A DNA stretch of 64,000 bases from Nitrobacter winogradskyi Nb-255 (GTDB taxonomy: Bacteria; Pseudomonadota; Alphaproteobacteria; Rhizobiales; Xanthobacteraceae): assembly GCF_000012725.1 (NCBI RefSeq), contig NC_007406.1:1454001-1518000 (forward strand). Reading direction: 5' to 3'. The notes beneath the pieces were generated by a model. That model was not told the DNA's origin. It did no database searches and saw only the letters and a program-made list of their open reading frames with translations. Positions 40,492 to 53,098 of the stretch are shown here, in pieces (position 1 is the stretch's first letter; every line of letters starts with the position of its first letter). The position numbers and the translations under genes are program-made.

Positions 40492-40619
40492 AGAGCCTTT
40501 CCGCTTCTGATAGAATCAGAATCGGGGTCCATGATTCTGATTTGACGCGCTGTCTTCACGCGGACCGGTGTCCATCCTCGGGTCAAGCCCGACGATATGC
40601 TTCGCTCGAAAACGCTATA
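40492..40619. repeat. Family A repeat with a family C core inserted
   Basis: Standard family A hairpin and module 2, but between TGTCCA and CTTCGCTCGAAAACGC there are about 25 extra bases containing CGGGTCAAGCCCGAC, which is the core of family C (compare 15929-15960 in reverse). Confidence 0.78.
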
Positions 40620-41399
40620 GCCGCGCGAGCAGGGTGGTACTCTGATTCGCGCTGTTCGGATCCTGTCCGGCGATGAATCGGGCGGGGCCGGACCCGGCCG
40701 TGCTGGCCTTGAGCGAGGCGGGCGCGCCTGTGACGGTTTTCAGGTGATGCGGATGCTGGTTTGCTAGAAAATCGCGTTAAAACAATATCTTGACCTTCAT
40801 TTCCAATTCTAATCGGAAGCGGAAAAATCGGATGAGGTGAGGCAATTCCCGCTCTCGAAAAACCATTGTTTCGAACGGCTTCCGGCAGTTGGTGCGCGGT
40901 CGCTTCTGCAACACCCGATTGAGGCAGGGCCGGTCGCATGAAACGGTCAGAAGTGCCTCTGGTGTGGCGGTTCAGCCTTGACTTGACGAGTCGCGATGGA
41001 TAAAACCCGCGCACTTAACGGCAGGCGGTGAGCTACGCTAGCGTCGGAACGGACCACCCTTTCTATCTGGTTTGATGATGGACGGGCACCAACCTCGACG
41101 AATGCTGCTCAGACGCTGCCGCAATAGCCAGGCAATGCCAGGACGATAGTCGTCTCTTGAGCGAGTTCTCTTGAGATTGATTTCGGATACATGACCTCGG
41201 TGGAGGCTGGCCGGTTCGTTCCGGCTGGCGTTGATCGTGGTCCTCTGTGGTGTCGAAGCGCTTCCGCTCAGCAGTGAACGGTTGGCGCGGTTTCGTTTTG
41301 CGTGAACCGATTCACGCATCGCGAGCGGGTGGGCGTTAGCCCCGGACGAAGTGCGAAACCGATCGGGGTTTTGCGTAAATATAAGGGTGAAGGCGAACG
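40620..41399. other. Upstream region of the str operon, no supported gene
   Basis: About 780 bases; minus-strand frames in it have no ribosome sites or recognisable proteins. It should contain the promoter for rpsL-rpsG-fusA-tuf. I could not place promoter boxes with confidence. Confidence 0.45.
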
Positions 41400-41771
41400 A
41401 TGCCGACGATCAACCAGCTGATCGCAAGTCCGCGCGTCCTACAAAAGTCGCGCAAGAAGGTGCCAGCGTTGCAGCAATCGCCGCAAAAGCGCGGGGTGTG
41501 CACGCGTGTTTACACCACGACTCCGAAGAAGCCGAATTCGGCGCTGCGCAAGGTCGCCAAGGTGCGCCTGACCAATGGCTTCGAGGTCATCGGTTATATT
41601 CCGGGTGAGGGCCACAACCTTCAGGAACATTCCGTGGTGATGATTCGCGGCGGCCGCGTGAAGGACTTGCCGGGCGTGCGCTATCACATCCTCCGCGGCG
41701 TCCTCGACACGCAGGGCGTCAAGAACCGCAAGCAGCGCCGTTCGAAGTACGGCGCGAAACGTCCGAAGTAA
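41400..41771 (+). CDS. rpsL: 30S ribosomal protein S12
   Basis: A 123-residue decoding-site protein with [11 protein letters not shown] (containing the classical streptomycin-sensitivity lysine) and [10 protein letters not shown]. No resistance-type substitution is visible at those lysines. First gene of the str operon; rpsG follows after 15 bases. Confidence 0.98.
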   Translation: MPTINQLIASPRVLQKSRKKVPALQQSPQKRGVCTRVYTTTPKKPNSALRKVAKVRLTNGFEVIGYIPGEGHNLQEHSVVMIRGGRVKDLPGVRYHILRGVLDTQGVKNRKQRRSKYGAKRPK

Positions 41772-42257
<486 letters not shown>

Positions 42258-42289
42258 CGGCGACACAACAGGAATTTAAGGACAGCTCC

Positions 42290-44362
42290 ATGCCCCGCCA
42301 ACATGCCATCGAGGATTACCGTAACTTCGGTATCATGGCGCATATCGACGCCGGCAAGACGACGACGACCGAGCGTATCCTTTATTACACCGGCAAGAGC
42401 CACAAGATCGGCGAAGTGCACGAAGGTGCGGCGACGATGGACTGGATGACGCAGGAGCAGGAGCGCGGCATCACCATCACCTCGGCTGCGACCACCGCGT
42501 TCTGGGACGGCAAGCGGCTGAACATCATCGACACTCCGGGTCACGTCGACTTCACCATCGAGGTGGAGCGCTCCTTGCGTGTGCTCGACGGCGCCGTATG
42601 CGTGCTCGATTCCAACCAGGGAGTCGAGCCGCAGACCGAAACGGTCTGGCGTCAGGGCGACAAGTACAAGGTGCCGCGCATCGTCTTCTGCAACAAGATG
42701 GATAAGACCGGCGCCGACTTCTACAAGTGTCTCGCTGACATCGTCGATCGTCTCGGTGCGCGCCCTGTTGCGCTGCAGTTGCCGATTGGCTCGGAAAGCA
42801 ACTTTAAGGGCATGGTCGACCTCGTCCGCATGAAGGCGCTGGTCTGGAACAACGAAGCGCTGGGCGCGATGTACGACATCGTAGACATCCCGGCTGACCT
42901 TGCCGACAAGGCAAAGGAGTATCGCGAGAAGCTGGTGGAGGCCGCCGTCGAACTCGATGACGACGCCATGGCCGCTTATCTCGACGGCGCCGAGCCCGAC
43001 GAAGCCACGCTGAAGAAGCTGATCCGCAAGGCGGTGCTGACCGGCGCTTTCTATCCGGTGCTGTGCGGCACGGCATTCAAGAACAAGGGCGTCCAGCCGC
43101 TGCTCGATGCCGTGGTCGCCTATCTGCCGTCGCCGCTCGACGTTCCGGCTATCAAGGGCGTTGACGACAAAGGCAACGAAGTTGTCCGTCACGCCGACGA
43201 CAAGGAGCCGATGTCGCTGCTGGCGTTCAAGATCATGGACGACCCATTCGTCGGGACGATCACGTTCTGCCGCATCTATTCGGGCATTCTTCAGAGCGGC
43301 ACCGGCGTCGTCAATTCGACGCGCGAAAAGAAAGAGCGCATCGGCCGGATGTTGCTGATGCATGCGAACAATCGTGAAGACATCAAGGAGGCCTATGCCG
43401 GCGACATCGTTGCGCTGGCCGGCCTGAAGGAAGCGCGCACCGGCGACACGCTGTGCGATCCCGCTCATCAGGTGATTCTCGAAAAGATGGAGTTTCCTGA
43501 TCCGGTCATCGAGATCGCGATCGAGCCGAAGTCCAAGGCGGACCAGGAAAAGCTGGGTATCGCGCTGGCGAAGCTTGCGGCCGAAGATCCATCCTTTCGC
43601 GTCTCGACCGACCAGGAGTCCGGCCAGACCATCCTCAAGGGCATGGGCGAGCTCCATCTTGACATCAAGGTCGATATTCTCAAGCGCACCTACAAGGTCG
43701 ACGCCAATATCGGCGCGCCGCAGGTGGCGTTCCGCGAGCGCGTCACCAAGCGTGTCGAGCACAGCTACACCCACAAGAAGCAGACGGGCGGCACCGGCCA
43801 GTTTGCGGCGGTGACGCTGATCGTCGAGCCGAGCGAGCCCGGCAAAGGCTACGAGTTCGAGTCGAAGATCGTCGGCGGTGCCGTGCCGAAGGAATACATC
43901 CCCGGCGTGGAGAAGGGCATCGAGAGCGTGCTCAGTTCGGGCGTGGTCGCTGGCTTCCCTGTTGTCGACGTCAAGGTGCAGCTGATCGACGGCAAGTTCC
44001 ATGACGTCGACTCATCGGCGCTGGCATTCGAAATCGCGACGCGCGCCTGCTTCCGTGAAGCTCTGCAGAAGGGCAAGTCGGTGCTGCTGGAGCCGATCAT
44101 GAAAGTCGAAGTGGTGACGCCGGAAGACTATACCGGATCGGTCATCGGCGATCTCAATTCGCGGCGCGGCCAGATCCAGGGTCAGGACATGCGCGGCAAC
44201 GCCAACGTCATCAACGCGATGGTGCCGCTCATGAACATGTTCGGCTACGTGAACAATCTGCGCTCGATGAGTCAGGGGCGCGCGACCTTTACGATGCAAT
44301 TCGATCATTACGCGGAAGCGCCGGCGAATGTGTCGGCGGAAGTCCAGAAAAAGTTTGCCTGA
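42290..44362 (+). CDS. fusA: Translation elongation factor G
   Basis: A 690-residue GTPase that drives ribosomal translocation. G1 motif [10 protein letters not shown] near residue 18, switch [10 protein letters not shown] and N-K-M-D are all present, followed by domains II-V (G-Q-F-A-A-V and R-S-M-S-Q-G-R-A near the end). Only one fusA copy lies here, between rpsG and tuf. Confidence 0.99.
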   Translation: MPRQHAIEDYRNFGIMAHIDAGKTTTTERILYYTGKSHKIGEVHEGAATMDWMTQEQERGITITSAATTAFWDGKRLNIIDTPGHVDFTIEVERSLRVLDGAVCVLDSNQGVEPQTETVWRQGDKYKVPRIVFCNKMDKTGADFYKCLADIVDRLGARPVALQLPIGSESNFKGMVDLVRMKALVWNNEALGAMYDIVDIPADLADKAKEYREKLVEAAVELDDDAMAAYLDGAEPDEATLKKLIRKAVLTGAFYPVLCGTAFKNKGVQPLLDAVVAYLPSPLDVPAIKGVDDKGNEVVRHADDKEPMSLLAFKIMDDPFVGTITFCRIYSGILQSGTGVVNSTREKKERIGRMLLMHANNREDIKEAYAGDIVALAGLKEARTGDTLCDPAHQVILEKMEFPDPVIEIAIEPKSKADQEKLGIALAKLAAEDPSFRVSTDQESGQTILKGMGELHLDIKVDILKRTYKVDANIGAPQVAFRERVTKRVEHSYTHKKQTGGTGQFAAVTLIVEPSEPGKGYEFESKIVGGAVPKEYIPGVEKGIESVLSSGVVAGFPVVDVKVQLIDGKFHDVDSSALAFEIATRACFREALQKGKSVLLEPIMKVEVVTPEDYTGSVIGDLNSRRGQIQGQDMRGNANVINAMVPLMNMFGYVNNLRSMSQGRATFTMQFDHYAEAPANVSAEVQKKFA

Positions 44363-44401
44363 TTGTCGCTGGCGACAGTCGACGACTGAACGGAGAGTCA
44401 A

Positions 44402-45592
<1,191 letters not shown>

Positions 45593-45604
45593 GGACAAGG
45601 GAAT

Positions 45605-45673
45605 TGCGAATAGCGAGTGGCGAATAGAACACCTTCTATTTCGCTATTCGCTACTCACTACTCACTATTCGCT
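45605..45673. repeat. Inverted repeat of GCGAATAG/CTATTCGC units between tuf and rpsJ
   Basis: GCGAATAGCGAGTGGCGAATAG on the left pairs with CGCTATTCGCTACTCAC and ACTCACTATTCGC on the right around ACACCTTCTATT. Octamer units are reiterated on both arms, which is unlike the other repeat families in the window. It fills most of the 101-base gap. Confidence 0.75.
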
Positions 45674-45693
45674 TTTCAAAGAGAGACACGGCA

Positions 45694-46002
45694 ATGAACG
45701 GCCAGAATATCCGCATCCGTCTCAAGGCGTTCGATCATCGGATCCTTGATACGTCGACCCGCGAGATCGTGAACACCGCGAAACGCACCGGCGCGCAGGT
45801 CCGCGGACCCATACCGCTGCCGACGCGAATCGAGAAGTTTACGGTCAACCGTTCGCCGCATGTCGACAAGAAGAGCCGCGAGCAGTTCGAGATGCGGACT
45901 CACAAGCGCCTTCTCGATATCGTCGATCCAACGCCTCAGACAGTCGATGCCTTGATGAAGCTTGATCTGGCTGCGGGCGTCGACGTGGAGATCAAGCTCT
46001 GA
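45694..46002 (+). CDS. rpsJ: 30S ribosomal protein S10 (NusE)
   Basis: A 102-residue protein; start [16 protein letters not shown] and the G-P-I-P-L-P-T block are diagnostic. It also serves as NusE in antitermination, binding NusG (encoded at 22304). First gene of the S10 operon. Confidence 0.98.
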
Positions 46003-46103
46003 CGAGGCGGCCCGCCGTTTTCGGATCGGGACACGCGGAAAGTCAGAACGAAGTTTTGGAACAGTCCGGTCGTTAACGGACAGAAAGAACAGGAAGCACG
46101 AGG

Positions 46104-46847
46104 ATGCGCTCCGGAGTGATCGCACAAAAGGTCGGGATGACGCGGGTCTTTACAGAGGCCGGCGAGCACATCCCTGTGACCGTGCTGAAGCTGAGCAATT
46201 GTCAGGTGTTGGGACACCGGACCAGCGAGAAGAACGGCTACGTCGCATTGCAGCTTGGCTCGGGTGCGCGCAAGACGGTCTACATGCCCAAGGCGGAGCG
46301 CGGACAATTCGCGGTCGCCAAGGTGGCGCCAAAGCGCAAGGTCGCTGAATTCCGCGTGTCGGAGGATTCGCTGATTCCGGTCGGTGCGGAAATTCAGGCG
46401 GACCATTTCGTGGTCGGCCAGTTCGTCGATGTCACCGGAACGTCGGTGGGTAAGGGTTACGCCGGCGGCATGAAACGCTGGAATTTCGGCGGTCTGCGCG
46501 CCACCCATGGCGTGTCGATCTCGCATCGTTCGATCGGTTCGACCGGCGGCCGTCAGGATCCGGGCAAGACCTTCAAGAACAAGAAGATGCCGGGCCACAT
46601 GGGTGTCGACCGCATCACGACTCTAAACCTGCGCGTGGTGCAGACCGACGTGGAGCGCGGCCTGATCCTGGTCGAGGGTGCCGTTCCGGGCTCCAAGGGC
46701 GGCTGGATCGCGGTACGCGACGCGGTGAAGAAGCCGTTGCCCAAGGAAGCGCCGAAACCAGGCAAGTTCAAGGTCGTGGGCGATGCGCAGGCTGTGGACG
46801 AGGACAAGGCTCCTGCGGATACCCCGGCCGAGAAGGAGGGGGCATAA
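46104..46847 (+). CDS. rplC: 50S ribosomal protein L3
   Basis: A 247-residue protein near the peptidyl-transferase centre; contains the central [15 protein letters not shown] and the G-G[12 protein letters not shown] loop. It has an Ala/Glu-rich C-terminal tail longer than in E. coli, usual in this class. rplD starts two bases after its stop. Confidence 0.98.
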   Translation: MRSGVIAQKVGMTRVFTEAGEHIPVTVLKLSNCQVLGHRTSEKNGYVALQLGSGARKTVYMPKAERGQFAVAKVAPKRKVAEFRVSEDSLIPVGAEIQADHFVVGQFVDVTGTSVGKGYAGGMKRWNFGGLRATHGVSISHRSIGSTGGRQDPGKTFKNKKMPGHMGVDRITTLNLRVVQTDVERGLILVEGAVPGSKGGWIAVRDAVKKPLPKEAPKPGKFKVVGDAQAVDEDKAPADTPAEKEGA

Positions 46848-46848
46848 C

Positions 46849-47469
46849 ATGGAACTGAACGTTACCACCCTCGAAGGCAAGGCTGCGGGTTCGGTTCATC
46901 TGTCGGACGGAATCTTCGGGCTCGAGCCTCGCAAGGATCTCATTCAGCGTTGCGTGAACTGGCAGCTTGCCAAGAGTCAGGCGGGCACCCACAAGACCAA
47001 GGGACGCGCGGAAATCTGGCGCACCGGCAAGAAGCTGTTCAAGCAGAAGGGCACGGGCAACGCCCGTCACGGCTCGGCCCGCGCGCCCCAGTTCCGAGGC
47101 GGCGGCCGTGCGTTTGGGCCGGTCGTTCGCAGTCATGCGCATGATCTGCCCAAGAAGGTGCGCGCGCTGGCGCTGCGCCATGCGCTTTCGGCGAAGGCCA
47201 AGGATGGCGGTTTGATCGTTATCGACAGCGTCGAGCTGAAAGAGGCCAAGACCAAGGCTCTGATGGGGCATTTTTCGAGCCTCGGTCTGACCAGTGCGCT
47301 GATCATCGATGGCGCGCAGGTTCATGCCGGGTTCGCAACCGCCGCGCGCAACATTCCGAACATCGACGTGCTGCCGATCCAGGGCATCAACGTCTACGAC
47401 ATTCTGCGCCGTCAGAAGCTGGTGTTGACCAAGGCGGCGGTTGATGCGTTGGAGGCGCGTTTCAAATGA
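46849..47469 (+). CDS. rplD: 50S ribosomal protein L4
   Basis: A 206-residue exit-tunnel protein from ATG 46849. The tunnel loop [19 protein letters not shown] is present. In enterobacteria L4 represses the S10 operon; no leader is claimed here. It overlaps rplW by four bases (ATGA). Confidence 0.98.
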   Translation: MELNVTTLEGKAAGSVHLSDGIFGLEPRKDLIQRCVNWQLAKSQAGTHKTKGRAEIWRTGKKLFKQKGTGNARHGSARAPQFRGGGRAFGPVVRSHAHDLPKKVRALALRHALSAKAKDGGLIVIDSVELKEAKTKALMGHFSSLGLTSALIIDGAQVHAGFATAARNIPNIDVLPIQGINVYDILRRQKLVLTKAAVDALEARFK

Positions 47470-47762
47470 CGATCGACGCGAACCATTACGACGTGATCGT
47501 CGCTCCGGTGATCACCGAAAAGGCGACGATGGCCTCCGAGTACAACAAGGTTGTGTTCAAGGTGGCTCGCAAGGCGACCAAGCCGCAAATCAAGGAAGCG
47601 GTCGAGAAGCTGTTCGACGTCAAGGTCAAAAGCGTGAACACGCTGGTGCGCAAGGGCAAGACCAAGGTTTTCCGAGGCCGTCTGGGTTCACACTCGGACA
47701 ACAAGCGTGCGGTTGTGACCCTCGAAGAGGGCCATCGCATCGACGTGACCACGGGTCTCTGA
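47466..47762 (+). CDS. rplW: 50S ribosomal protein L23
   Basis: A 98-residue tunnel-exit protein, docking site for trigger factor and SRP. The start overlaps the rplD stop, so translation is probably coupled. [15 protein letters not shown] is typical. Confidence 0.97.
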   Translation: MTIDANHYDVIVAPVITEKATMASEYNKVVFKVARKATKPQIKEAVEKLFDVKVKSVNTLVRKGKTKVFRGRLGSHSDNKRAVVTLEEGHRIDVTTGL

Positions 47763-47790
47763 GGCGGAAACGGCTTTAAGGCGACAGATT

Positions 47791-48624
47791 ATGGCACTGA
47801 AGACTTACAATCCCACCACGCCGGGCCAGCGCCAGTTGGTGATGGTCGATCGCTCGGCCCTTTACAAGGGCAAGCCGGTCAAGACGTTGACCGAAGGCAA
47901 GCGCGGCAAGGGCGGTCGCAACAACACCGGGCGCATCACCGTGCGGTTCCGTGGCGGCGGCCACAAGCAAGCCTATCGCAACGTCGATTTCAAGCGCGGC
48001 AAGACGGACGTGCCGGCGGTTGTTGAACGGCTCGAATATGATCCGAACCGCACCGCGTTCATCGCGCTGATCAAGTATCAGGACGGTGAGCAGGCCTATA
48101 TCCTTGCGCCGCAGCGTATGGCTGTCGGCGACACCGTGGTGGCCGGGAATTATGTGGACGTCAAACCGGGTAATGTCATGCCGCTCGGCAACATGCCTGT
48201 CGGCACGATCGTGCACAACGTCGAGATGAAGATCGGCAAGGGTGGCCAGCTTGCGCGTTCCGCCGGCACCTATGCTCAGATCGTCGGCCGCGATCAGGAT
48301 TATGTCATTCTGCGTCTGAATTCGGGCGAGCAGCGCTTGGTGCATGGCCGCTGCCGCGGCGCCATCGGCGCAGTATCGAATCCGGATCACATGAACACCT
48401 CGGTCGGCAAGGCAGGCCGCACTCGCTGGATGGGCCGCCGTCCGCACAACCGGGGCGTGGTCATGAACCCGATCGACCATCCGCATGGCGGCGGCGAAGG
48501 CCGAACGTCCGGCGGCCGTCACCCGGTGACGCCGTGGGGCAAGCCGACCAAGGGCAAGAAGACCCGTTCCAACAAGTCGACCAACAAGTTCATTCTCATC
48601 AGCCGCCACAAGCGGAAGAAGTAG
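47791..48624 (+). CDS. rplB: 50S ribosomal protein L2
   Basis: A 277-residue protein close to the catalytic centre; contains G-R-N-N-T-G-R-I-T, and [13 protein letters not shown] with the conserved His (position about 230). A lysine/arginine-rich end is present. Confidence 0.98.
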   Translation: MALKTYNPTTPGQRQLVMVDRSALYKGKPVKTLTEGKRGKGGRNNTGRITVRFRGGGHKQAYRNVDFKRGKTDVPAVVERLEYDPNRTAFIALIKYQDGEQAYILAPQRMAVGDTVVAGNYVDVKPGNVMPLGNMPVGTIVHNVEMKIGKGGQLARSAGTYAQIVGRDQDYVILRLNSGEQRLVHGRCRGAIGAVSNPDHMNTSVGKAGRTRWMGRRPHNRGVVMNPIDHPHGGGEGRTSGGRHPVTPWGKPTKGKKTRSNKSTNKFILISRHKRKK

Positions 48625-48639
48625 CAAGGATAGCCGGAC

Positions 48640-48918
48640 ATGGTTCGTTCAGTCTGGAAAGGCCCGTTTGTTGAAGGCTCGCTGCTTAAGAAGGCAGATG
48701 CCGCGCGAGCGAGTGGCCGTCATGACGTCATCAAGATCTGGAGTCGCCGCTCGACCATTCTGCCGCAGTTCGTCGGGCTGGTGTTCGGTGTCTATAACGG
48801 CCAGAAGCACGTGCCTGTGTCGGTCAACGAAGAGATGGTCGGTCACAAGTTCGGCGAGTTCTCGCCGACCCGTACGTTCCATGGCCACTCGGGCGACAAG
48901 AAAGCCAAGAGGTCTTGA
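48640..48918 (+). CDS. rpsS: 30S ribosomal protein S19
   Basis: A 92-residue protein of the 30S head; S-V-W-K-G-P-F-V and [11 protein letters not shown] are diagnostic. It is followed by rplV after ten bases. Confidence 0.97.
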   Translation: MVRSVWKGPFVEGSLLKKADAARASGRHDVIKIWSRRSTILPQFVGLVFGVYNGQKHVPVSVNEEMVGHKFGEFSPTRTFHGHSGDKKAKRS

Positions 48919-48928
48919 GGTTCAAGTT

Positions 48929-49315
48929 ATGAGCAAACCAAAGCGCGAACGGAGCCTCCCGGAAAATGAGGCCAAGGCGATTGCCCGGATGCTTCGGGTG
49001 AGCCCGCAGAAGCTCAACCTGGTTGCGCAACTGATCCGCGGCCGCAAGGCGTCGGCGGCGCTCGCCGATCTGCAATTCTCGCGCAAGCGGATCGCGGGGG
49101 ACGTCAAGAAGTGCCTCGAGTCGGCGATCGCCAACGCCGAGAACAACCATGACCTCGACGTCGACGAGTTGATCGTATCGGAGGCGTTTGTCGGCAACGG
49201 CATGGTGATGAAGCGTTTCGCGCCGCGCGGCCGTGGCCGTTCGGGCCGTATTTATAAACCGTTCTCGCAGCTGACGATCGTGGTGCGTCAGGTCGAGGCC
49301 GAGGCGAGCGCTTAA
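48929..49315 (+). CDS. rplV: 50S ribosomal protein L22
   Basis: A 128-residue protein from ATG 48929 (M-S-K-P-K-R-E-R). The exit-tunnel beta-hairpin is recognisable ([15 protein letters not shown]), with no deletion of the macrolide-relevant loop. Confidence 0.97.
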   Translation: MSKPKRERSLPENEAKAIARMLRVSPQKLNLVAQLIRGRKASAALADLQFSRKRIAGDVKKCLESAIANAENNHDLDVDELIVSEAFVGNGMVMKRFAPRGRGRSGRIYKPFSQLTIVVRQVEAEASA

Positions 49316-49333
49316 AAGGCGCGGGAGAAAACG

Positions 49334-50029
49334 ATGGGTCAAAAGATCAATCCGATCGGGCTGCGTCTGGGTATCAACCGGACCTGGGATTCCCGTTGGT
49401 ACGCCGGCAAGGCCGAGTACGGCCGGCTGCTGCACGAGGATGTCAAGATCCGTGAACTCCTGCACAAGGAGCTCAAGCAGGCAGCCGTCGCCCGCATCGT
49501 GATCGAGCGGCCGCATAAGAAGTGCCGGGTGACGATCCATTCGGCGCGCCCCGGTGTCGTGATCGGCAAGAAGGGCGCCGATATCGACAAGCTGCGCAAA
49601 AGAGTTGCCGACATCACCTCGTCGGACGTGGTTCTCAACATCGTCGAGATTCGCAAGCCGGAGCTTGATGCCACCCTGGTTGCCGAATCGATCGCGCAGC
49701 AGCTCGAACGCCGCGTCGCGTTCCGTCGCGCGATGAAGCGCGCCGTGCAATCGGCGATGCGTCTCGGCGCCGAAGGCATCAGGATCAACTGCTCGGGTCG
49801 TCTCGGCGGCGCTGAAATCGCTCGCATGGAGTGGTATCGCGAAGGCCGCGTGCCGCTGCACACGCTGCGCGCCGACGTAGATTATGGTGTTGCCACGGCG
49901 TTCACGACATTCGGTACCTGCGGCGTCAAGGTCTGGATATTCAAGGGCGAGATCCTTGAGCATGACCCGATGGCTCAGGATAAACGCCAGGCCGGCGACG
50001 ATAGCCGTCCTCGCCGCGACGCGGCATGA
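49334..50029 (+). CDS. rpsC: 30S ribosomal protein S3
   Basis: A 231-residue protein with the N-terminal KH domain ([12 protein letters not shown]) and the C-terminal block W-I-F-K-G-E. It lines the mRNA entry channel. A family B repeat follows its stop, before rplP. Confidence 0.97.
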   Translation: MGQKINPIGLRLGINRTWDSRWYAGKAEYGRLLHEDVKIRELLHKELKQAAVARIVIERPHKKCRVTIHSARPGVVIGKKGADIDKLRKRVADITSSDVVLNIVEIRKPELDATLVAESIAQQLERRVAFRRAMKRAVQSAMRLGAEGIRINCSGRLGGAEIARMEWYREGRVPLHTLRADVDYGVATAFTTFGTCGVKVWIFKGEILEHDPMAQDKRQAGDDSRPRRDAA

Positions 50030-50034
50030 ACGAC

Positions 50035-50081
50035 AGCATGATCCCGAAAGGTGGTCACCGGTTTTCGGACCGGATCATGCG
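50035..50081. repeat. Family B palindrome inside the S10 operon
   Basis: AGCATGATCCCGAAAGG...CCGGTTTTCGG...CCGGATCATGC between rpsC and rplP. The 79-base gap is longer than most in this operon (others mostly 5-40). It could affect mRNA stability of the flanking cistrons. Confidence 0.8.
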
Positions 50082-50108
50082 TAAAGAGAAGGTTTGAGGG
50101 CGTAAGCC

Positions 50109-50522
50109 ATGATGCAACCGAAGAAGACCAAGTTCCGGAAGGCGCATAAGGGCCGCATCCACGGCGTCGCGTCGTCGGGTGCGACACTGGCCTTCGGCCA
50201 GTTCGGCCTGAAGGCGATGGCGCCCGAGCGCATCACGGCGCGTCAGATCGAAGCGGCGCGGCGGGCGCTGACACGCCACATGAAGCGCGCGGGACGGGTC
50301 TGGATCCGCGTCTTCCCGGATGTGCCCGTATCGAAGAAGCCGGCCGAAGTCCGCATGGGCTCGGGCAAGGGCGCGCCGGAATTATGGGTGGTGCGGGTCA
50401 AGCCCGGCCGGGTGCTTTTCGAGATCGACGGCGTGGCTCCGCAGACCGCGAAGGAAGCGCTGACGCTCGCCGCCGCCAAGCTGCCGATCAAGACGCGCTT
50501 CGTCGCGCGCATCGCGGAGTAA
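50109..50522 (+). CDS. rplP: 50S ribosomal protein L16
   Basis: A 137-residue protein near the A-site of the 50[14 protein letters not shown] and G-K-G-x-P-E-L-W-V are conserved. It is translated together with rpmC, five bases later. Confidence 0.97.
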   Translation: MMQPKKTKFRKAHKGRIHGVASSGATLAFGQFGLKAMAPERITARQIEAARRALTRHMKRAGRVWIRVFPDVPVSKKPAEVRMGSGKGAPELWVVRVKPGRVLFEIDGVAPQTAKEALTLAAAKLPIKTRFVARIAE

Positions 50523-50527
50523 TCGAC

Positions 50528-50734
50528 ATGGCCGCAATGAAGACCGCCGACATCCGCGCGATGACCCCCGACCAGATGGACGACGCCATCACCAGTCTGA
50601 AGAAGGAGCGGTTCAATCTGCGCTTCCAGCGCGCGACCGGACAGCTTGAAAACACCTCGCGGATGCGTGAAGCCCGCCGCGATATCGCACGGATCAAGAC
50701 CATCGCCGCGCAAAAGCGCGACGCGAAGAAGTAA
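50528..50734 (+). CDS. rpmC: 50S ribosomal protein L29
   Basis: A 68-residue two-helix protein from ATG 50528. [17 protein letters not shown] and R-R-D-I-A-R-I-K-T are the standard signature; binds near the tunnel exit. Confidence 0.96.
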   Translation: MAAMKTADIRAMTPDQMDDAITSLKKERFNLRFQRATGQLENTSRMREARRDIARIKTIAAQKRDAKK

Positions 50735-50745
50735 GGGGCTTTAAG

Positions 50746-50994
50746 ATGCCGAAACGTACGCTGCAGGGCGTGGTCGTCAGCGACAAGCAAGCCAAGACGG
50801 TTGTGGTGCGCGTCGACCGCCGCTTTACCCATCCGATCTACAAGAAGACCATTCGCCGCTCGAAGAACTACCACGCCCACGACGAAAACAACGAGTTCAA
50901 GCCGGGCGATATGGTGTGGATCGAGGAAAGCAAGCCGATCTCGAAGTTGAAGCGCTGGACCGTGGTTCGGGGCGAACAGAGAAAAACCGCTTAG
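50746..50994 (+). CDS. rpsQ: 30S ribosomal protein S17
   Basis: An 82-residue early-assembly 16S rRNA binder; [14 protein letters not shown] and [12 protein letters not shown] match the family. Confidence 0.97.
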   Translation: MPKRTLQGVVVSDKQAKTVVVRVDRRFTHPIYKKTIRRSKNYHAHDENNEFKPGDMVWIEESKPISKLKRWTVVRGEQRKTA

Positions 50995-51033
50995 GCGCGA
51001 TTTTGCGCATCAGAAAGAGGACAAGGTGCATCA

Positions 51034-51402
51034 ATGATTCAGATGCAGACCAACCTCGACGTGGCCGATAATTCAGGCGCACGCCGTGTCATGTGCATCA
51101 AGGTGCTTGGAGGCTCCAAGCGCCGCTATGCAACGGTGGGCGACATCATCGTCGTGTCGATCAAGGAAGCCATTCCGCGGGGGAAGGTGAAGAAGGGCGA
51201 CGTCATGAAGGCGGTGGTGGTGCGGGTTTCCAAGGATATCCGCCGCGCGGACGGTTCGGTGATCCGTTTCGACCGCAATGCGGCCGTTCTGATCAATAAT
51301 CAGTCCGAGCCTGTCGGCACCCGTATTTTCGGGCCGGTGCCGCGTGAGCTGCGCGCCAAGAACCACATGAAGATCATATCGCTGGCGCCGGAGGTGCTGT
51401 GA
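51034..51402 (+). CDS. rplN: 50S ribosomal protein L14
   Basis: A 122-residue protein starting [16 protein letters not shown], bridging to 16S helix 14 and contacting silencing factor RsfS. Its TGA overlaps the rplX start by one base. Confidence 0.98.
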   Translation: MIQMQTNLDVADNSGARRVMCIKVLGGSKRRYATVGDIIVVSIKEAIPRGKVKKGDVMKAVVVRVSKDIRRADGSVIRFDRNAAVLINNQSEPVGTRIFGPVPRELRAKNHMKIISLAPEVL

Positions 51403-51716
51403 TGGCTGCCAAGATCCGGAAGGGTGACAAGGTTATTGTATTGTCGGGCCGCGACAAGGGTCGCACCGGCGAGGTGTTCGAGGTGCGCCCCGCGGAAGGC
51501 AGGGCGCTGGTGCGCGGCGTCAATATCGTGAAGCGCCACCAGAAGCAGACCCAGAACCAGGAAGGCGGCATTCTCTCGAAAGAGTCGCCGATCGACCTGT
51601 CCAACATCGCGATCGTCGGCAAGGACGGAAAGCCGACTCGCGTCGGTTTCAAGATTCAGGCAGACGGCACCAAGGTGCGTGTCGCCAAGCGCTCGGGAGC
51701 GGAGATCGATGGCTGA
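51402..51716 (+). CDS. rplX: 50S ribosomal protein L24
   Basis: A 104-residue assembly initiator with an N-terminal KOW motif ([16 protein letters not shown]). ATG 51402 overlaps the rplN stop (TGATG). It overlaps rplE by eight bases. Confidence 0.97.
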   Translation: MAAKIRKGDKVIVLSGRDKGRTGEVFEVRPAEGRALVRGVNIVKRHQKQTQNQEGGILSKESPIDLSNIAIVGKDGKPTRVGFKIQADGTKVRVAKRSGAEIDG

Positions 51717-52266
51717 GACGGCTTACGTGCCGCGCCTGCGCGCGGAGTATGACAAGAGCATCCGGTCCCGGCTGACCGAGCAGTTCGGCTATGTCAACGT
51801 CATGCAGGTGCCTCGCCTCGACAAGGTGGTTCTCAACATGGGAATCGGCGAGGCCGTGAACGATCGTAAAAAGGCCGAGGCGGCGGCGGGCGACCTGTCT
51901 TTGATCGCGGGCCAGAAGGCGGTCGTGACTTACTCGCGTGTCGCCATTTCGACCTTCAAGTTGCGTGAGAACCAGCCGATTGGCTGCAAGGTGACGCTGC
52001 GCAAGACGAAGATGTACGAATTCATCGATCGTCTCGTGAACGTTGCGCTGCCGCGCGTCCGCGACTTCCGTGGTCTCAATCCGAAGAGCTTCGACGGTCG
52101 CGGCAATTACTCGCTCGGCATCAAGGAACACATCATTTTCCCGGAGATCGATTTCGACAAGGTCGGGGAAAGCTGGGGCATGGACGTCACGGTCTGCACG
52201 ACCGCGCAGACGGACGACGAGGCCCGGGCGCTGCTGACAGCATTCAATTTTCCGTTCCGGCAGTGA
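51709..52266 (+). CDS. rplE: 50S ribosomal protein L5
   Basis: A 185-residue central-protuberance protein that carries 5S rRNA. ATG 51709 lies inside the end of rplX, indicating coupled translation. The G-I-G-E-A-V-N-D and E-H-I-I-F-P-E-I blocks are present. Confidence 0.97.
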   Translation: MAETAYVPRLRAEYDKSIRSRLTEQFGYVNVMQVPRLDKVVLNMGIGEAVNDRKKAEAAAGDLSLIAGQKAVVTYSRVAISTFKLRENQPIGCKVTLRKTKMYEFIDRLVNVALPRVRDFRGLNPKSFDGRGNYSLGIKEHIIFPEIDFDKVGESWGMDVTVCTTAQTDDEARALLTAFNFPFRQ

Positions 52267-52309
52267 GACGCTGAAAGGCGCTCAGACGCGGAAAGGTAAG
52301 GAGCCAAGC

Positions 52310-52615
52310 ATGGCAAAGAAGAGTTCGATCGAGAAGAACAACCGGCGCAGGCGGATGAACCGCAACGCGGCTGCGAAGCGCGCGCGGCTGAAGGCCATCA
52401 TCGGCGACAAGACCAAGCCGATGGAAGAACGCTTCGCCGCGACGCTGAAGCTTGCTGAGATGCCGCGCAACTCGTCCGCGACACGCATACGCAACCGCTG
52501 CGAGCTGACCGGGCGTCCGCGTTCGAACTATCGCAAGAACAAGCTGAGCCGCATCGCTTTGCGCGACCTCGGCTCCAGAGGCCTGGTTCCTGGCCTTGTG
52601 AAGTCGAGCTGGTAA
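52310..52615 (+). CDS. rpsN: 30S ribosomal protein S14, zinc-free form
   Basis: A 101-residue protein of the long S14 type lacking the C-x-x-C zinc ribbon of short S14 proteins. R-C-E-L-T-G-R-P-R and the K-S-S-W end are typical. Its independence of zinc is a family property. Confidence 0.97.
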   Translation: MAKKSSIEKNNRRRRMNRNAAAKRARLKAIIGDKTKPMEERFAATLKLAEMPRNSSATRIRNRCELTGRPRSNYRKNKLSRIALRDLGSRGLVPGLVKSSW

Positions 52616-52628
52616 GGAGGGTCGCCAG

Positions 52629-53027
52629 ATGTCCACGCACGATCCGATCAGCGATCTCATCACCCGCATTCGCAACGCGCAGATGCGCAGCAAGCCCAAG
52701 GTTTCGACTCCGGGCTCGAAGATGCGCGCCAACGTGCTCGAGGTTCTCAAAAGCGAAGGCTATATCCGTGGTTATGCCAGTGTCGAGCATTCCTCGGGAC
52801 GCAGCGAGCTTGAGATCGAGTTGAAGTATTTCGACGGGGAGCCCGTGATTCGCGAGATCGAGCGCGTTTCCAGGCCCGGCCGTCGCGTTTACGCCTCGGT
52901 GAAAAATCTACCCCGCGTCAACAACGGGTTGGGAATCTCGGTGCTGTCGACGCCGAAGGGGATCATGGCTGACCACGAGGCGCGCGACGCCAATGTGGGC
53001 GGTGAAGTTCTCTTTACGGTGTTCTAG
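52629..53027 (+). CDS. rpsH: 30S ribosomal protein S8
   Basis: A 132-residue central-domain 16S binder; [13 protein letters not shown] and [10 protein letters not shown] are diagnostic. In E. coli it represses the spc operon. A degenerate family B palindrome follows its stop. Confidence 0.97.
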   Translation: MSTHDPISDLITRIRNAQMRSKPKVSTPGSKMRANVLEVLKSEGYIRGYASVEHSSGRSELEIELKYFDGEPVIREIERVSRPGRRVYASVKNLPRVNNGLGISVLSTPKGIMADHEARDANVGGEVLFTVF

Positions 53028-53075
53028 CGCGCGTATCGCGAAAGCGGAAACCGATTTTGCGACAGGAATGCGCGC
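53025..53075. repeat. Degenerate family B palindrome inside the spc operon
   Basis: GCGCGTATCGCGAAAGCGGAAACCGATTTTGCGACAGGAATGCGCGC: inverted GCGCG ends and the AAACCG centre of family B, with the GCATGATC arms replaced. Located between rpsH and rplF. Confidence 0.6.
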
Positions 53076-53098
53076 AGACTAAGATGAAGGATTGAGCC

